Shown: piece after piece, positions 50,701 through 61,681 of the stretch
Position numbering within the stretch: the stretch's first letter is position 1
How the letters are laid out: every line of letters begins with the position of its first letter
NCBI GenBank assembly: GCA_023512835.1
Contig: CM042090.1
Location: forward strand, 23,154,148-23,218,147
Reading direction: 5' to 3'
DNA length: 64,000 nucleotides
DNA from: Taxillus chinensis
Lineage: Eukaryota > Streptophyta > Magnoliopsida > Santalales > Loranthaceae
Translations under genes and position numbers: made by a program
The notes under the pieces: model-generated
What the model was told of the DNA's origin: nothing
The model's input: only the letters and a program-made list of their open reading frames with translations
The model's database searches: none

Positions 50701-53700
50701 ATTGCTCTTCTCATGCCTTCAGAAGATGGTAGAGAACCACCAGCCATAACAGACCTGTGCTCCCACGCCACCACTGGAATCCTGCTCGAACCTCATTTGC
50801 CATAGAAATTACCAACATTGCTGCCAATTTCTATATTCTCATTTTCTTGAAGAACAGCCACTAAACCCATCTCTAAGCCCTCAAATTGTTGGTTTGACAA
50901 TACCGACATTTGATTCACTGTTGGTGGCCTATTCCTTCTTAACCTTGTTTTAAATTTGTTTATTCTCAGTGTTACTATGCAATCATCAAATCCTGAACAT
51001 CAATTTTTTCAATTTCTCAAGTTGAGCAGATTTTCAAGTGACTATGCAATCATCAAATCCCTAACATCAATTTTTTCAATTTGATTTTCAAGTGACTATG
51101 CTCAAGTTGAGCAGATTTTCAAGTTGAGCAGTTTTAAATTTGTTTATTCTCAGCGTTACTATGCAATCATCAAATCCCTAACATCAATTTTTTCAATTTC
51201 TCAAGTTGAGCAGATTTTCAAGTGACTTGCAAAATCCAGAAGTTGGAGAATGCCCTTGCTTTCATTTTTAGTTTTTTCTTTTCCCACTGTATTTGTTATT
51301 TCATTTCTTGCTTTTCCGTTTCTGATTTTTGTGTTGGCCTCTGCTAGTAAGTGTTTTGACTGCTTTTGCAGTTTCTATTTTTGCTAACATAAGAATTATT
51401 TTCTTTTTTTGTTGAATCAATGGCAAATGGATAATATATTATGTTCTTATATTTTCAACAAAAAAAAATCCATTTTAGAACTTGGGTATTTAAGTCATTT
51501 AGATAGAATTCTATTATTTTTCAACCATCTGAGCATGGGAATTAGTATTTAATTGCATTCCATTGATTCAAGTGTTTTGAGTGATGAAATTAGAATTTCT
51601 TTCCATTTCAATGAGAATTCCTTACGGCCAGTTATTCTAGCTACATTCCTTTGAATTCCATTCCACGGACCCTTAGAGACCTCTCTCCTAGGTGCTATTA
51701 CTTTTCTAGGTGCAATTACCTTACTCCAAAGTAAGGTGTAATTACCTTACTTTTCTTGGTGAATTCCATTCCTTTGAACCTGTTCCTACTGCAGTTATTA
51801 CCTCTCTCCTAAGTCTCTTTTCCCTTTTATCAGCTTCCTCCAACCATGTGAAATCTGGGTAGGAACAGGTTCTTTACACATATGAGACCATATGTATTTT
51901 ATCAACTACTTACCAATGCCTTGAGACCATATGTATTTTATCAACTACTAACCCATGCCCTAAGAACCTTCATATATCATCTTTTGTAGCAGCCACTGTC
52001 AACTGAGCCAGTATCAACGAATCCAATAATTAATCAAATTTCCAAACTGCCCATGTGCGATTGTATAACTCCAAAATTTTTGTGGAATTAAAACGAACGC
52101 TTTCATCTCAATCAAGCAGCTGCTTTTCGCATTTTTTTAACATATTTCTATTTTGTGGGCTGATGATTTTGAAGTATTTGCTTCCCGTGCAATTTACTTT
52201 GGAACTGGTATGAATGCATATTATTTTATTGGACTTTTAGCGATAAAAGATTACAGTTTTTGTTTTGAATCTTGATCTTACAACTTTGTTCCAGTTTCTA
52301 ATCTACATGGGTCATTTCCTGGTGTGGTTTAGCAGAATGGTTTGTGTTTATACTCTGTTTGAATTTACTTTGTTTGTGTTTGTCATTTCCTGGTGTGGTT
52401 TATGCAGAATGAAGATATTTCAAGATATATATTAAGAGAGAGACTAGGCCTAAGCCCAACTAAACAATATAGCAATAAATAAATAAATGAACTCTATACC
52501 AATAAGCCATAAACCATTACTTCAACAAAAACAAATTACATGGTAACTAATGTTTATAGACTTTCAATTATTTTCATAGATTAATGAAAAACTGAAAGTT
52601 AAAGTTCTCAATAAAACAAAATCTGGCATGTTCTAACATTTGACTCATAGTTGCCAGTTTCGCAATCAAGTGTGGTGGACAAGTTTCGAGGGATGATAAT
52701 GGCCTAGTATATGAGGGGGAGAACTCAATATTTAGCCCAGCATCGTATTTTGTATCCAGTACAAAGAAATGGGGCATTAGCAATGTGGGTTTGTTTGCGG
52801 ACATGACCTATGCATCATACGTGCAAAATGCTGAGAGTCCAGTTGTTGCAACTGACAACCCTGAGCTTTTTATTACTTCAAGGATATCCCCAGGATCACT
52901 TAGATATTATGGGCTTGGTCTTAAGAATGGGCCATATACTGTAAGACTCTTGTTTGCAGAAACTGCTTTTAAAGAGGCTAGCACACATACATGGAGCAGC
53001 ACTGGAAGGCGTGTCTTTGATATTTATATTCAGGTATGTATCCTGGAAATAGAACTTGAACTGTAATTATTGTTATTATCATTATATATACAAATTCCTT
53101 GCCTTGTGTATTTCATTTATCTTTGACTATTTCAACATTATGCGCTCAACATATTCTAAGCTTTAGTTGGGTCTCTAGGGTAGCCTTGAAGAGAAAGATT
53201 TTGATATCTCAAAAGAGGCAGGTGGGGTTAACAGAGCATATCAGAAGAATATCAGTGTTATGGTTTCGAATAACTATCTTGAAATTCATCTGTTTTGGGC
53301 TGGAAAGGGTACTTGTTGTATACCAGGAGATGGTTACTATGGACCAACCATTTCTGCTCTTAGTGCTGCTTCTGGTAACATACTTGAGATGTTGCTTGTA
53401 ACTTTTGATTTGAGAATCAAACCTACTGGATTTCTATCTCCATTACTTAGTCTTCTGTGGTTTTATTTTGGTCAGATCTCGAATCTCCTGCTGTTGGTGC
53501 AATTTCACCAGAGAAGAGAAGCATTGGGTTAATTGTTGGTATAGCCGTGGCTGGTGGGATTCTGGGAATCTCAATTGTATTGGCAGTTTTTTACTTCAGA
53601 ATGAAGGGGTCAAATGATGAAAATGAGATAGGTGAAAACAAAGACCTTTCATTACTACTATGTGGTGTCATTTAGTTTGCACATGTAATTCATACCTTTT

Positions 53701-56700
53701 TTTTGCATCTGGTGATAAGATGCATAATTTCAATGTTGTTGGTTGGTATAGACAACTGAAATCACATATTATGATATTGTATTGAGGTTACCACTTCCAT
53801 TAAAAGGGTGATGGAGTAGCGTTATTAAGGATGCGCTAATTTCCTGGTAAAAGGGTGGGGGACAGTTGCAGACTGTTTGGGTAGGCTTTTGAGGAATGGT
53901 TATAACTTATAAGTCATAAGGTATTTTGAAAAGTGGTGTTTGGGTAAGATTATGTCTATTTTTAAAAGTGCTTATAAACACTTTTCTACTTATAAGCATA
54001 AGCACCCTCCCCATGCTTATGACTTATAAATAATTTTTGATTTATGACTTATTATAGCAAAAATCTGTTATACTCTTGGAGCTGTTATAAAATTTAAGAT
54101 TTATACTCCTATATCTCATTTCACTCGCATATACATCATAAACACTATTATATGAACATTTTTCTCTGTTTTTAGACGTCTAATATGTAGCACTATCCAA
54201 ACACATCTATTTATAAAAAAAAGTCATGTTTCTTATTTTAACAACTTTTTATCCTAATAAGCATAAGTCTACCCAAGGGGCTCTTGCTCCAGATCTTGAA
54301 TATCCTGAAAAAATTAGCTAGTGTGAATGTTCACACAGTCACATTATCGCATTGTAGAATGAATTTGACACAATATCTTAAATGACTTTGCAGAGCTGCT
54401 TGAAATAGGCCATAATCTACGTACTTTTAGCTACGCAGAATTGAGAACTGCAACAAGAGACTTCAGTCTTGAAAATAAGTTGGGGGAGGGAGGATTTGGA
54501 TCTGTTTACAAGGTATGTGCTTTCTGCCTCACATTTTGTTTTGATTATTTTGATGAAGTAATTATTGTGAGTGAATTTTGTACCATTGTTCTGATTATGT
54601 TGTACTTCACATTTTGTTTAGATTATTTTTGATGAAGTAATTATACCCCAAAATAGGCAGGCTGATAAATTGAAAATCCTGTCGTTATTTGCAAAATGGA
54701 ATACAATTGCTTTGCAATAAACCAAATTAAAGATGAACCAGCACACTTGCTCTAATCCACAGCAGGAAGAAATATTTTTTTAAGTGCGGTGAGTTGGCAG
54801 AGGCCATAACCTTCAAGTCCTCACCACCAAGACCAACAACCAATTTCAGACCTAAATAAAATACCACAATTCTATCATTGTGAGCGCCTGAGTTCTTGGA
54901 ATGCTATGCGAGTGGACTCTGACAAAATTTATGATCTATTGGCCTAGAAGCACAGACATACAGGGGTGTGATTTTTTTGACCTAATCTTTAAACTTCATC
55001 TCAGACATGAGGAAACCCAACACCTCAAATGCGGCAGAAAACCTCTCCACATCATCTTTTGGGCTCTCTATGTCCTTGTTGTTTAAAAGATCCTTGTTAA
55101 AGTCTTCAAGAGCTTTCCATGTTCTCGTTGAATGCTCAAGGTGAGGGTTACTGCCTGGTTTAGGAACTCACCTATCTGCTTAAAGTCCTCAAGCAGAGAG
55201 AAATATGGAGCATAAAAACTGTTATAAAAGGCAGTTATCTTTCTCAAAAAGCAAGGCCTCTTATGTAACTTCATTATTTTGATTTCTCAAATGGTATTTA
55301 AAATCATCCCAAAATACACTTGTAGTTCCATAACTCACTGCTTGTTAATATTATCCATTAGAATTCATGCAACTAATATACTATCGGATGCGTATTTGGG
55401 TTTCGTGTTCAAAACTTGAGCTAACATGCCATATCATTCAATTTTGTTAAAAACCTAAATTAACTTTTTTCTTCATGCGTCTTCTTCTCCCATCGCCCAA
55501 TCTCTGTATAACTCGGCACTTTCCTCCCCTCACCGCCCTCCACCTCCCTCCCCCTGCCTCCCTCCCCACATTGCCGCCCTCTCTCCACATCCCTTCCCGT
55601 GTCGGCCCTCTCCTCTCATGGCAAAGATCTTGCGTCGCCCCGTCGCTGCGCTGCTGCCCCCCTCCCCCTCCAAGCGTCACTGCCCTCCCTTCCCTTCCTC
55701 CCCGCATTACCACCCTCCCCTTATGCGTTGTGTGAGTCAAGATAGCAAATTGATTATGAATTTGGGGGAATATAACCATGGTTCGAAAATACGTACAGAG
55801 GCGGCGCCTCTGTACGGCGCCTCGGCGCCTCAGCAGCCAACCGTACAGAGGTGGCCGCTCTGAGCCGGCGAACACTCACCGGCCGTTCTGGGCGGGTGAG
55901 GCGGCCGCCTCACCGTCTGTACGCCCGCCCCACAGACGGTACGGGGTGAGGCGGGCGACTTTATTTTTTAAATAAAAAAAACAACCTATAAAAAATGTAC
56001 CGTTTCACTCGCAACGCAGCCCTACCTCGGACCCGACGCAGCCGCCTCGACCGACAATCGCTGCGATTATCATCGACGATCCGCCCTTGCCGCGCCGTGC
56101 GCCGTGCCTCGACGCAGCCTCGCCTCACCTCGCCTCGCGTCGACGCAGTCTTGCTGAGCTCGACACAGCCTCGCCAAGCCTCGCCGAGCCTTGCCTCCCG
56201 TCGACGCAGTCTCGCGAGCCTCGACGCAGCCTCGCCGTGCCTCGTGTCGCGTCAACGCTGCTTTCCCTCTCGCCCAATTCTATCACTTCTCTTGTCAACT
56301 GTCTGTGTGGCTGTGAGTATATATTATACTTAATATATATTTTTCTAATTGTTTTTATTTAATTAACATTATGTTATATATTAATAACATTATGATTACA
56401 AAGACTTAATTTTGTTTTTGAGTGAGACTTGATTTATTTTTAGTTTGATTTTATAAAGTGTAAGATTATTATGATTGTAATATATTTCTATTAAAGTTGT
56501 GGAGAAATTTAAGTTATTTTAGTATGATAATATTTCCAGCATAAAATTATTAAGGTTGAGGCGCCCTCCTCGATCGTACTGAGGCACCCGTATATCCGTA
56601 CAGCCTTCGGCTGTACCATTCCCGCCTCACGTATTTTTGAACCTTGAATATAACTTTAGGATAGATTAGGAAAAAATATAATTAAGCAAAAAAATAAATG

Positions 56701-59700
56701 ATATTCAGTAATATTAGTTGAAATGGTACGGTAACAAATTAAATATAACTTTTGCTCATTTTAGCTTGTTACTATTGAAGATGCTTGAATAAGTTTTTTA
56801 CAACTCATATCATAAAAGATATATGGGACAAGAATTTTAGTATTCCATAGGAAACAAATATAACTAATAGCTCATGGGTCGCATGGTTTGAGTTTATGGA
56901 AATTTATTCGCGTGCGCTGGGGCTTTTTCTCTTAGTTTGTGGGGTTTGAGTTGGGAGATGGTGCTTCTATTCGCTTTTGTGATGATGTATTGTGTGGTGC
57001 ATCACCTTGAAGCACGATTATTCGGAGTTGTATCGGATTGCTTGCTCCCGTGATGCTTTTGTGGCCAACGTTCATTGTCTACGGGGTATTGCCGTGCAAT
57101 AGGAGGTGATCTTTTTGCGGGCTGCTCATGATTGGGATTGTGCGACTGTGGGAGAAGATGTGAATGGAGACGATGGAGGCTTTGGGCAGCGGGAATGGGG
57201 GAGGGGTGGGGTTTGGGCGGTGAGGCTAGTGGGGTTGTGCTACGGGGAGGGCGGCATGGATGGGGGGGTTTGGTTGATGGGAGGGACAGGGGATGGGGGC
57301 CGTTGGCGGCAAGAAAAAATTATAATGCCAAAAAAAAAAATAGAAGGGCAAAATAATAATAAAAAAGTGCCCTTTGGAATCGTTGTAAACCTAGGAGGTA
57401 GAGGAAATGAATTTATTATGGGGGTATAAAATTGATATGAGAATCATTAACTCCCTTCTTGCTTGTGTACGAAATGTGGGAAAGAAATGTAATTTGATTT
57501 TTTTTTTTCTCGCGTGTCAAACATGGCTTAAGGGTTTTGGCAAGTTAAGCTATTCAAGATAAGATCGCGAATTTCTCAGCTTGTTTATTTTTTGTGAGCT
57601 CGAGCCTAATATTAAGCTTGCATATAATGAGTCTGTTATTATATTGATAAATTGTTTTATACTTTAGTTAAAATAATATTATTTTATTACTAACTTATTA
57701 TATTAATATCATAATATTAAATTGAATGATTTGATAATTAATGTTTTAATATTATATTTGTGACTAATTTTAGTAAAATGATTGTATTTTGAATTTAAAC
57801 TTGGTATGATGGGTTCAAACAAGCTTTGAGACAAGCTTGATATTGAATATGATTTATAGCTTGCTCTAAAGCTCGGCTGGGATTTAAGTTTGTTGATGGG
57901 GTTGGCTCGATTAAATAAGCTGAAGTTCAGCTTAGCTTGTTAATGGCCGTAACTGTAACAATGAATAATAGTACTTCCATTATCTCTAATTTCAGTGTCA
58001 TGGTTTAATCTTACTGATTGGTTGTTTAATACAGGGAACCCTTACTAGTGGGAGTGTAATAGCAGTGAAGCGACTCTCTGTAGCATCTCAGCATGGGAAA
58101 CGTCAATTTTTATCGGAGCTTGCTATAATCTCCGTAGTACAACATCGTAACTTGGTGAGATTGTATGGTTGTTGCATTGAAGGGGATAAACGGCTTATAG
58201 TCTATGAGTATCTTGAGAACAAGTGCCTTGCCCAAGCAATTTTTGGTATGATGAATGTTCAAACTAGGAAAATCTGTGTTCAGATTTTTGTTTGTTATAG
58301 TTAGGCACTAGGTTGTCATAGAGAAAAACAGAAAAGAATATTACTAAAAACTTGCTATCATTTCTTGCCTTTTCCATCTCTTATGCAATCCAAACGAGGT
58401 AGTTGTTTTAACACAATTATTGCATGATTAAGCAACGGGATGAATGTTTGATGTGTGACAGATTATTTAAACAAAAACTAGAGGAATAATTTGCTCTTTT
58501 AAAATATATTTATGTCACGACATGCGAAGATTAATACATGCTAGCATCTGTGTAGCCTGTTCACAGTATATTTGCTTTCTGGTTTTTTTTTTTTTTTTTT
58601 TTGCTTCTTTATTATTTTAATGGTGATGTCACTTTTCAGGGAGTACTAATTTGCATCTCAATTGGCAAATTCGTTTCAATATATGCCTGGGTATAGCAAG
58701 GGGATTAGCTTATCTTCACGAAGAGTCCAGGCCAAAAATCGTGCACCGAGACGTGAAGGCTAGTAATATTTTGCTTGATGCAGAACTTTCTCCTAAAATA
58801 TCAGATTTTGGACTGGCAAAACTCTATGATGACAGGAAGACCCACATGAGCACTCGGGTTGCTGGGACAGTGTAACCACCTCCAACTTTTACTTCACAGC
58901 CATTTTTATATATAATTTTGTTTTCTTTATATAGATTTTATTATTGGTGTTTATTGCATCATTTACATTGTCTTTTAAAACAATGAGGCTTACTTACTTT
59001 ATAAACTAAAGTAAGCCTCATTGTTTTAATCTGGGATCTGGGGTTGGTAACATCCATTATGTTTTTTTTTTTTTTGTATTACATGAAGTCATGAACTTGA
59101 TAAACTCAGTAGTTTTTACATGAACTTGTAGTGGCTACTTGGCACCAGAGTATGCCATGCGTGGACATCTCACAGAGAAAGCTGACGTTTTTGGATTCGG
59201 TGTTGTTGCCTTAGAGGTTCTTTCTGGTAGATCAAACTTTGACAGAAGTCTTGATGTTGCACAGAAATATCTTCTAGAATGGGTATGTGAATATCGAGAG
59301 CCTACGCTACCACAGAGATACTAAATAATATTTTTGGATATAAAAATTTTAAAAACTAAAAATAATAAAAGATTATTTTTTAATTTAGAATACTCTTCCA
59401 AATTGATTGTTTTTTAGTTTTTAATTTTTTATATTGGAAAGTAGTTATTACATTTTAAAAATAAAAATAAAAAACACCCCATGTTTCTCTTGTAATCATT
59501 GTATTCATGTTAAAAAAAAAAAAAAAACTCGAATGCGCCTAACTTTTTTGTTGTTTTGAGTTCAGGCATGGCATCTATACGAGAATGATCGAAGCTTGGA
59601 GTTAGTTGATCCGAGGTTGGTGTCATTTAATGACGTGGAGGCCGATCGTGTAGTAAGAGTGGCCCTCTTGTGCATACAGGCATCGCCAATACTGCGGCCG

Positions 59701-59859
59701 TCCATGTCGCGCGTTGTGGGGATGCTGGCTGGAGACATTGAAGTAAGCGCAACTGCATCGAAGCCTGGGTATCTCACAGATTGTGATTTACGAGATACAT
59801 CGAGTAGCTTTTCAGTTGGAGATACTGCAACAACGTCGTCAACTTCTGATTGGATCTGA
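38511..59859 (+). CDS. LRR-malectin receptor kinase (LRR-VIII type), complete, 996 aa
   Basis: Plasma-membrane receptor-like kinase. Exons: 38511-38619, 39166-39349, 39690-39761, 39910-39981, 40803-40874, 44579-44650, 44752-44823, 44925-44996, 45112-45183, 45301-45372, 45483-45554, 45643-45714 (ten LRR exons of exactly 72 bp), 45809-45874, 46362-46424, 49563-49607, 49756-49817, 52651-53033, 53179-53374, 53476-53631, 54394-54512, 58035-58245, 58640-58871, 59132-59282, 59566-59859. They sum to 2991 bp with no internal stop. Signal peptide about 1-29; N-terminal cap ([25 protein letters not shown]); LRRs about 98-390; malectin domain about 417-610; membrane helix about 626-650; kinase from about 680. 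[10 protein letters not shown] is at 692-701, the ATP-anchoring lysine is K713, and [16 protein letters not shown] and APEYAMRG are intact, so it is an RD kinase predicted to be active. The first ATG in frame with the signal peptide was taken as start. Ligand and pathway are unknown. Its introns carry many old transposons, yet the frame is clean. Confidence 0.93.
38670..38714. repeat. (TA)n microsatellite in intron 1
   Basis: A TA run of about 44 bp just downstream of the first exon of the second receptor kinase, preceded by CG/CA dinucleotide runs at 38624-38648. Confidence 0.9.
41450..41870 (-). mobile_element. Copia RNase H/3' end remnant
   Basis: The minus strand reads [29 protein letters not shown] and [11 protein letters not shown], the classic copia RNase H blocks (SSAEAE, CDN and KHIEVDCHFI types). 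These are followed in another frame by NHNQLAN and a short tail typical of the polyprotein end. Frameshifts and the missing upstream domains show it is a fragment. Confidence 0.75.
43017..44055 (+). mobile_element. LINE (L1-type) remnant, internally deleted
   Basis: An open stretch from 43023 reads [29 protein letters not shown] and FHFENMWL. This is the end of an L1-type endonuclease domain and the linker that follows it in plant LINEs. After a frameshift it continues ([19 protein letters not shown]). The reverse transcriptase core is absent. Near 43800-43900 the typical C-terminal region appears to resume. The element ends in a short A-rich tail (44047-44064). Confidence 0.75.
48630..48914 (-). 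mobile_element. Copia reverse transcriptase remnant (minus)
   Basis: The minus strand reads [16 protein letters not shown] and then, after a frameshift, [23 protein letters not shown] and LISLAAS. These are the first conserved blocks of copia reverse transcriptase (EMxALxxNxTW, VKxxxDGxxxxxKARLV and ETFSPVA types). Stops interrupt it. Confidence 0.65.
49056..49370 (+). mobile_element. Copia reverse transcriptase remnant (plus)
   Basis: The plus strand reads [12 protein letters not shown], a decayed form of the catalytic YVDD block (YVDY here). [18 protein letters not shown] block follows in another frame, the usual continuation toward RNase H. It lies opposite in orientation to the fragment at 48630-48914. 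Confidence 0.65.
50406..51675. mobile_element. Probable non-autonomous DNA transposon
   Basis: The left end around 50409-50445 (TTTGGGGTATTCCACCAGAATGG region) is loosely inverted at 51635-51675 (CCATTCCACGGACCC region, read back as GGGTCCGTGGAATGG). GGAATGGAATTC-type motifs are rich near both ends. There is no transposase and the target duplication is not resolved. Confidence 0.4.
50983..51227. repeat. Threefold direct repeat
   Basis: The unit CTATGCAATCATCAAATCC..AACATCAATTTTTTCAATT..CAAGTTGAGCAGATTTTCAAGTGA occurs three times (from about 50989, 51042 and 51159). The middle copy is rearranged and the leading TTTGTTTATTCTCAG(T/C)GTTA appears twice. Confidence 0.85.
53868..54286. mobile_element. 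hAT-like MITE in intron 19
   Basis: The left end around 53870-53890 (GACTGTTTGGGTAGGCTT) and the right end read on the minus strand (AGCCCCTTGGGTAGACTTAT) are imperfect inverted repeats. The interior is rich in CTTATAAG/GCTTATGA motifs in both orientations. It sits between the membrane-segment exon and the first kinase exon of the second receptor kinase. Confidence 0.55.
55777..56645. mobile_element. Mutator-like element with 9-bp target duplication and GC-rich cargo
   Basis: Nine-bp direct repeats GAATATAAC flank it at 55768-55776 and 56646-56654. The ends are inverted: CATGGTTCGAAAATACGTAC at the left, and AAGGTTCAAAAATACGTGAG for the right end read on the minus strand. A 9-bp duplication fits the Mutator superfamily. 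The interior has a GC-rich left half with a perfect palindrome (GTACAGAGGC-GGC-GCCTCTGTAC, 55793-55815) and CTCGACGCAGC-type repeats (56040-56245), then an AT-rich right half. There is no transposase. Confidence 0.75.
56895..57170 (+). mobile_element. LINE remnant (C-terminal region)
   Basis: The plus strand reads [18 protein letters not shown] and, after a frame change, [13 protein letters not shown] and [16 protein letters not shown]. This is the segment that follows reverse transcriptase in plant L1-type elements (the GDGxxIRFWxDxW and F.RAVHDWE types). Stops and frameshifts interrupt it. Confidence 0.65.
58975..59029. repeat. Perfect 21-bp inverted repeat (hairpin) in intron 22
   Basis: The left arm 58975-58995 and right arm 59009-59029 are exact reverse complements, separated by a 13-base loop. 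The arms contain ACAATGAGGCTTAC and its complement. It could be the paired end of a tiny transposon or a foldback insertion. Nothing in the sequence shows that it makes a small RNA. Confidence 0.85.
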
Positions 59860-60573
59860 TAAACTGAAACGCTCACGCGCTCCCTCCCTATAGAGGAAAT
59901 GGAGATGTACATATATATATATATATATGCCTTTCTTGGTGAAATATATATCCTGGCACTGGCCACTGGCCACGGATCCACGACGATGCTCCCCAAAGAA
60001 TAAATATGAGATCCAACTAATGGATCTCCATTTTTCTTTTAACCATTTTATTTATTTATTTATTTATTACTTCCACGGCGCTCTCCATCTCCACGTATGA
60101 TCCAGTTTCGTTTTCATTTTCATTTTTTCGTTCTTTTCTATATACTTACAAACTACTTTTTTCTTTTTTCTTTTTTCTTTAAAAATACGCCTGCTTCATA
60201 ATTTTCTTAAAGTTGCTATCATAGTGACAAATGCATGCCTAAGATAATTTCTAACCCATTTACGACAGTGTATCACAGTTGGGTCGGTTATCCAGCGGCG
60301 CCAAAGAATAAATAATGACGTGTTTGTAGGAATAAATTAATTAGTAAAAGTAATATTTTACTTGCGACAGTACTAATAATATTTTTTTCTTAATTATTAT
60401 TATTCCTAATTTACTCTTATCATATTTCCTTTTCAAATTTCAAATCCAGTAGCACATATAACCTAAATCCCTAATATTAGTGTACCAAATCCCTAATCCT
60501 TGCCCCCTAATATTAGTGTACCAAATCCCTAATCCTTGCCGACGTGAGGAGGGGGCATAGTTGGGGAAGAACT

Positions 60574-60809
60574 GATGGCCGTTTGCATGTTAGGAGGAAG
60601 GGAGGAGCGATGGCCGTTCGCAATGGGAGGAGGGGAGGGCGATGGCAGTTTGCGCAACGGGGAGGAGGGCAGGGTCGATGGCCATTCGCGTAGCGGTAGG
60701 GGTAGGTCCGATGGCCGTTTGCGCGGCTGTAGGGAGAGGGCGATGTCCCTTCAAGCAGTGGGAGGAGGGGAGGGCGATGGCCGTTGCAGTGTTGGGGGGC
60801 GCTCGATGA
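60574..60809. repeat. Minisatellite, seven units of 32-36 bp
   Basis: Units begin GATGGCCGTTTGC or a close variant at 60574, 60609, 60641, 60677, 60710, 60742 and 60776. Each continues into a GGGAGGAGGGGAGGGC-like purine tract. Unit lengths are not a constant multiple of three, which argues against a coding repeat. Confidence 0.85.
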
Positions 60810-61173
60810 GTGGTGCAGTGGCATGACGAGGGAAGAAACGCGATGCGAGAGAGGATGGGAACGTGACGAGAGGGATTGGATTGTGATTTAAGTGTATTTG
60901 TTGACATAGCATAATAAGCTAAAGTTATATTTATTTTTATTTATTTTTTTGCTTTTGCTAATGGTTTGCTGGAGAGAGAGTTTAGCTAAATATACATTTG
61001 ACTTTTGCTTTTGCTAATGAATTAGAGATACTCTTCGCGGCTAATACTTTATCGTACGTGTAGATTAATATTCAATTTTATGTTATGAAAATCATTCTAT
61101 TTTTATTAAATTTTCAAATTTGTTTTACTTTTTTATTTGTTCGGCTATACAATATTATTGGATAAAAAGTTAT

Positions 61174-61178
<5 letters not shown>

Positions 61179-61210
<32 letters not shown>
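61179..61210. repeat. (TA)n microsatellite
   Basis: About 16 TA units in the region upstream of PSAF. Confidence 0.85.
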
Positions 61211-61212
<2 letters not shown>

Positions 61213-61514
61213 GTTTTTTTAAATAAGTAAAATTGTTTGTCCATCGGCTATATATTATTATTGGAATGTGAGTCGAGATATTAATAATCGATTGACAATT
61301 AACAAATAAATCAGCACAACTAATTGATGAGGAGAGGGACAAGAGCCGACTCCACAGTCACTTGGCTTGACCATGATTGGCCGCCGGAGACTTCAGAACT
61401 GCCAATTCCTTCTCTCTTTTTTTTTTACCTGTGGCTGGCTGGCTGGCTGGCTGTGGATAGAAAGAAAATCTAAAAACATCCATAGCCAAACACCCCCGCA
61501 CCAATTGAAACCGT

Positions 61515-61546
61515 CCACGTCAGCTTCTCATTGTTTCACCTTATCC
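61515..61546. promoter_or_regulatory. Candidate light-responsive motifs upstream of PSAF
   Basis: An ACGT-core motif (CCACGTCAGC, 61515-61524) and a reverse I-box (CCTTATCC, i.e. GGATAAGG, 61539-61546) lie about 140-170 bp before the PSAF start codon. Both types are known in promoters of photosynthesis genes. Short motifs occur by chance, and the transcription start is not known, so they may fall in the leader. Confidence 0.35.
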
Positions 61547-61681
61547 TCAATCGCCCACTTCCATCATCTCCCACTCCCTCCCTCCCTGTGCACGGCAACC
61601 AAAACTCAAACGAAAAGAAGAAAAAAAACGAAAACAGGAACTGATCAGACACAACATTCAAACTAAGGAAGAAAGAAAAAC

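Larger units (their letters stand above)
49818..52650 (+). other. Intron 16 of the second receptor kinase
   Basis: A 2.8-kb intron with a probable inverted-repeat element (50406-51675). Inside it is a threefold direct repeat (50983-51227). A short hairpin lies at 51700-51760 (GTAAGGTGTAATTACCTTAC core). A direct duplication of about 35 bp (ATATGTATTTTATCAACTAC twice) lies at 51885-51958. No gene is seen. Confidence 0.6.
54513..58034 (+). other. Intron 20 of the second receptor kinase
   Basis: A 3.5-kb intron that interrupts the kinase domain between the glycine loop and the ATP-binding lysine. It contains a C-rich stretch (55480-55735), a Mutator-like element (55777-56645), a LINE remnant (56895-57170) and a G-rich stretch (57170-57310). 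Confidence 0.7.
59860..61681. other. Intergenic spacer before PSAF
   Basis: Holds the 3' untranslated region of the second receptor kinase, a direct duplication of about 37 bp (CCTAATATTAGTGTACCAAA units, 60467-60540), a G-rich minisatellite (60574-60809), a TA microsatellite (61179-61210) and the PSAF promoter region. No further gene is seen. Confidence 0.6.

Noticed and set aside
55447..56362. Several long GC-rich frames in intron 20 of the second receptor kinase
   Set aside because: They overlap in many frames in low-complexity GC-rich transposon sequence, as expected from composition alone.
60513..60907. Minus-strand frames with repeated ANGHRP motifs
   Set aside because: They are the reverse reading of the minisatellite. 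Unit lengths are not multiples of three and no start or family context supports a gene.
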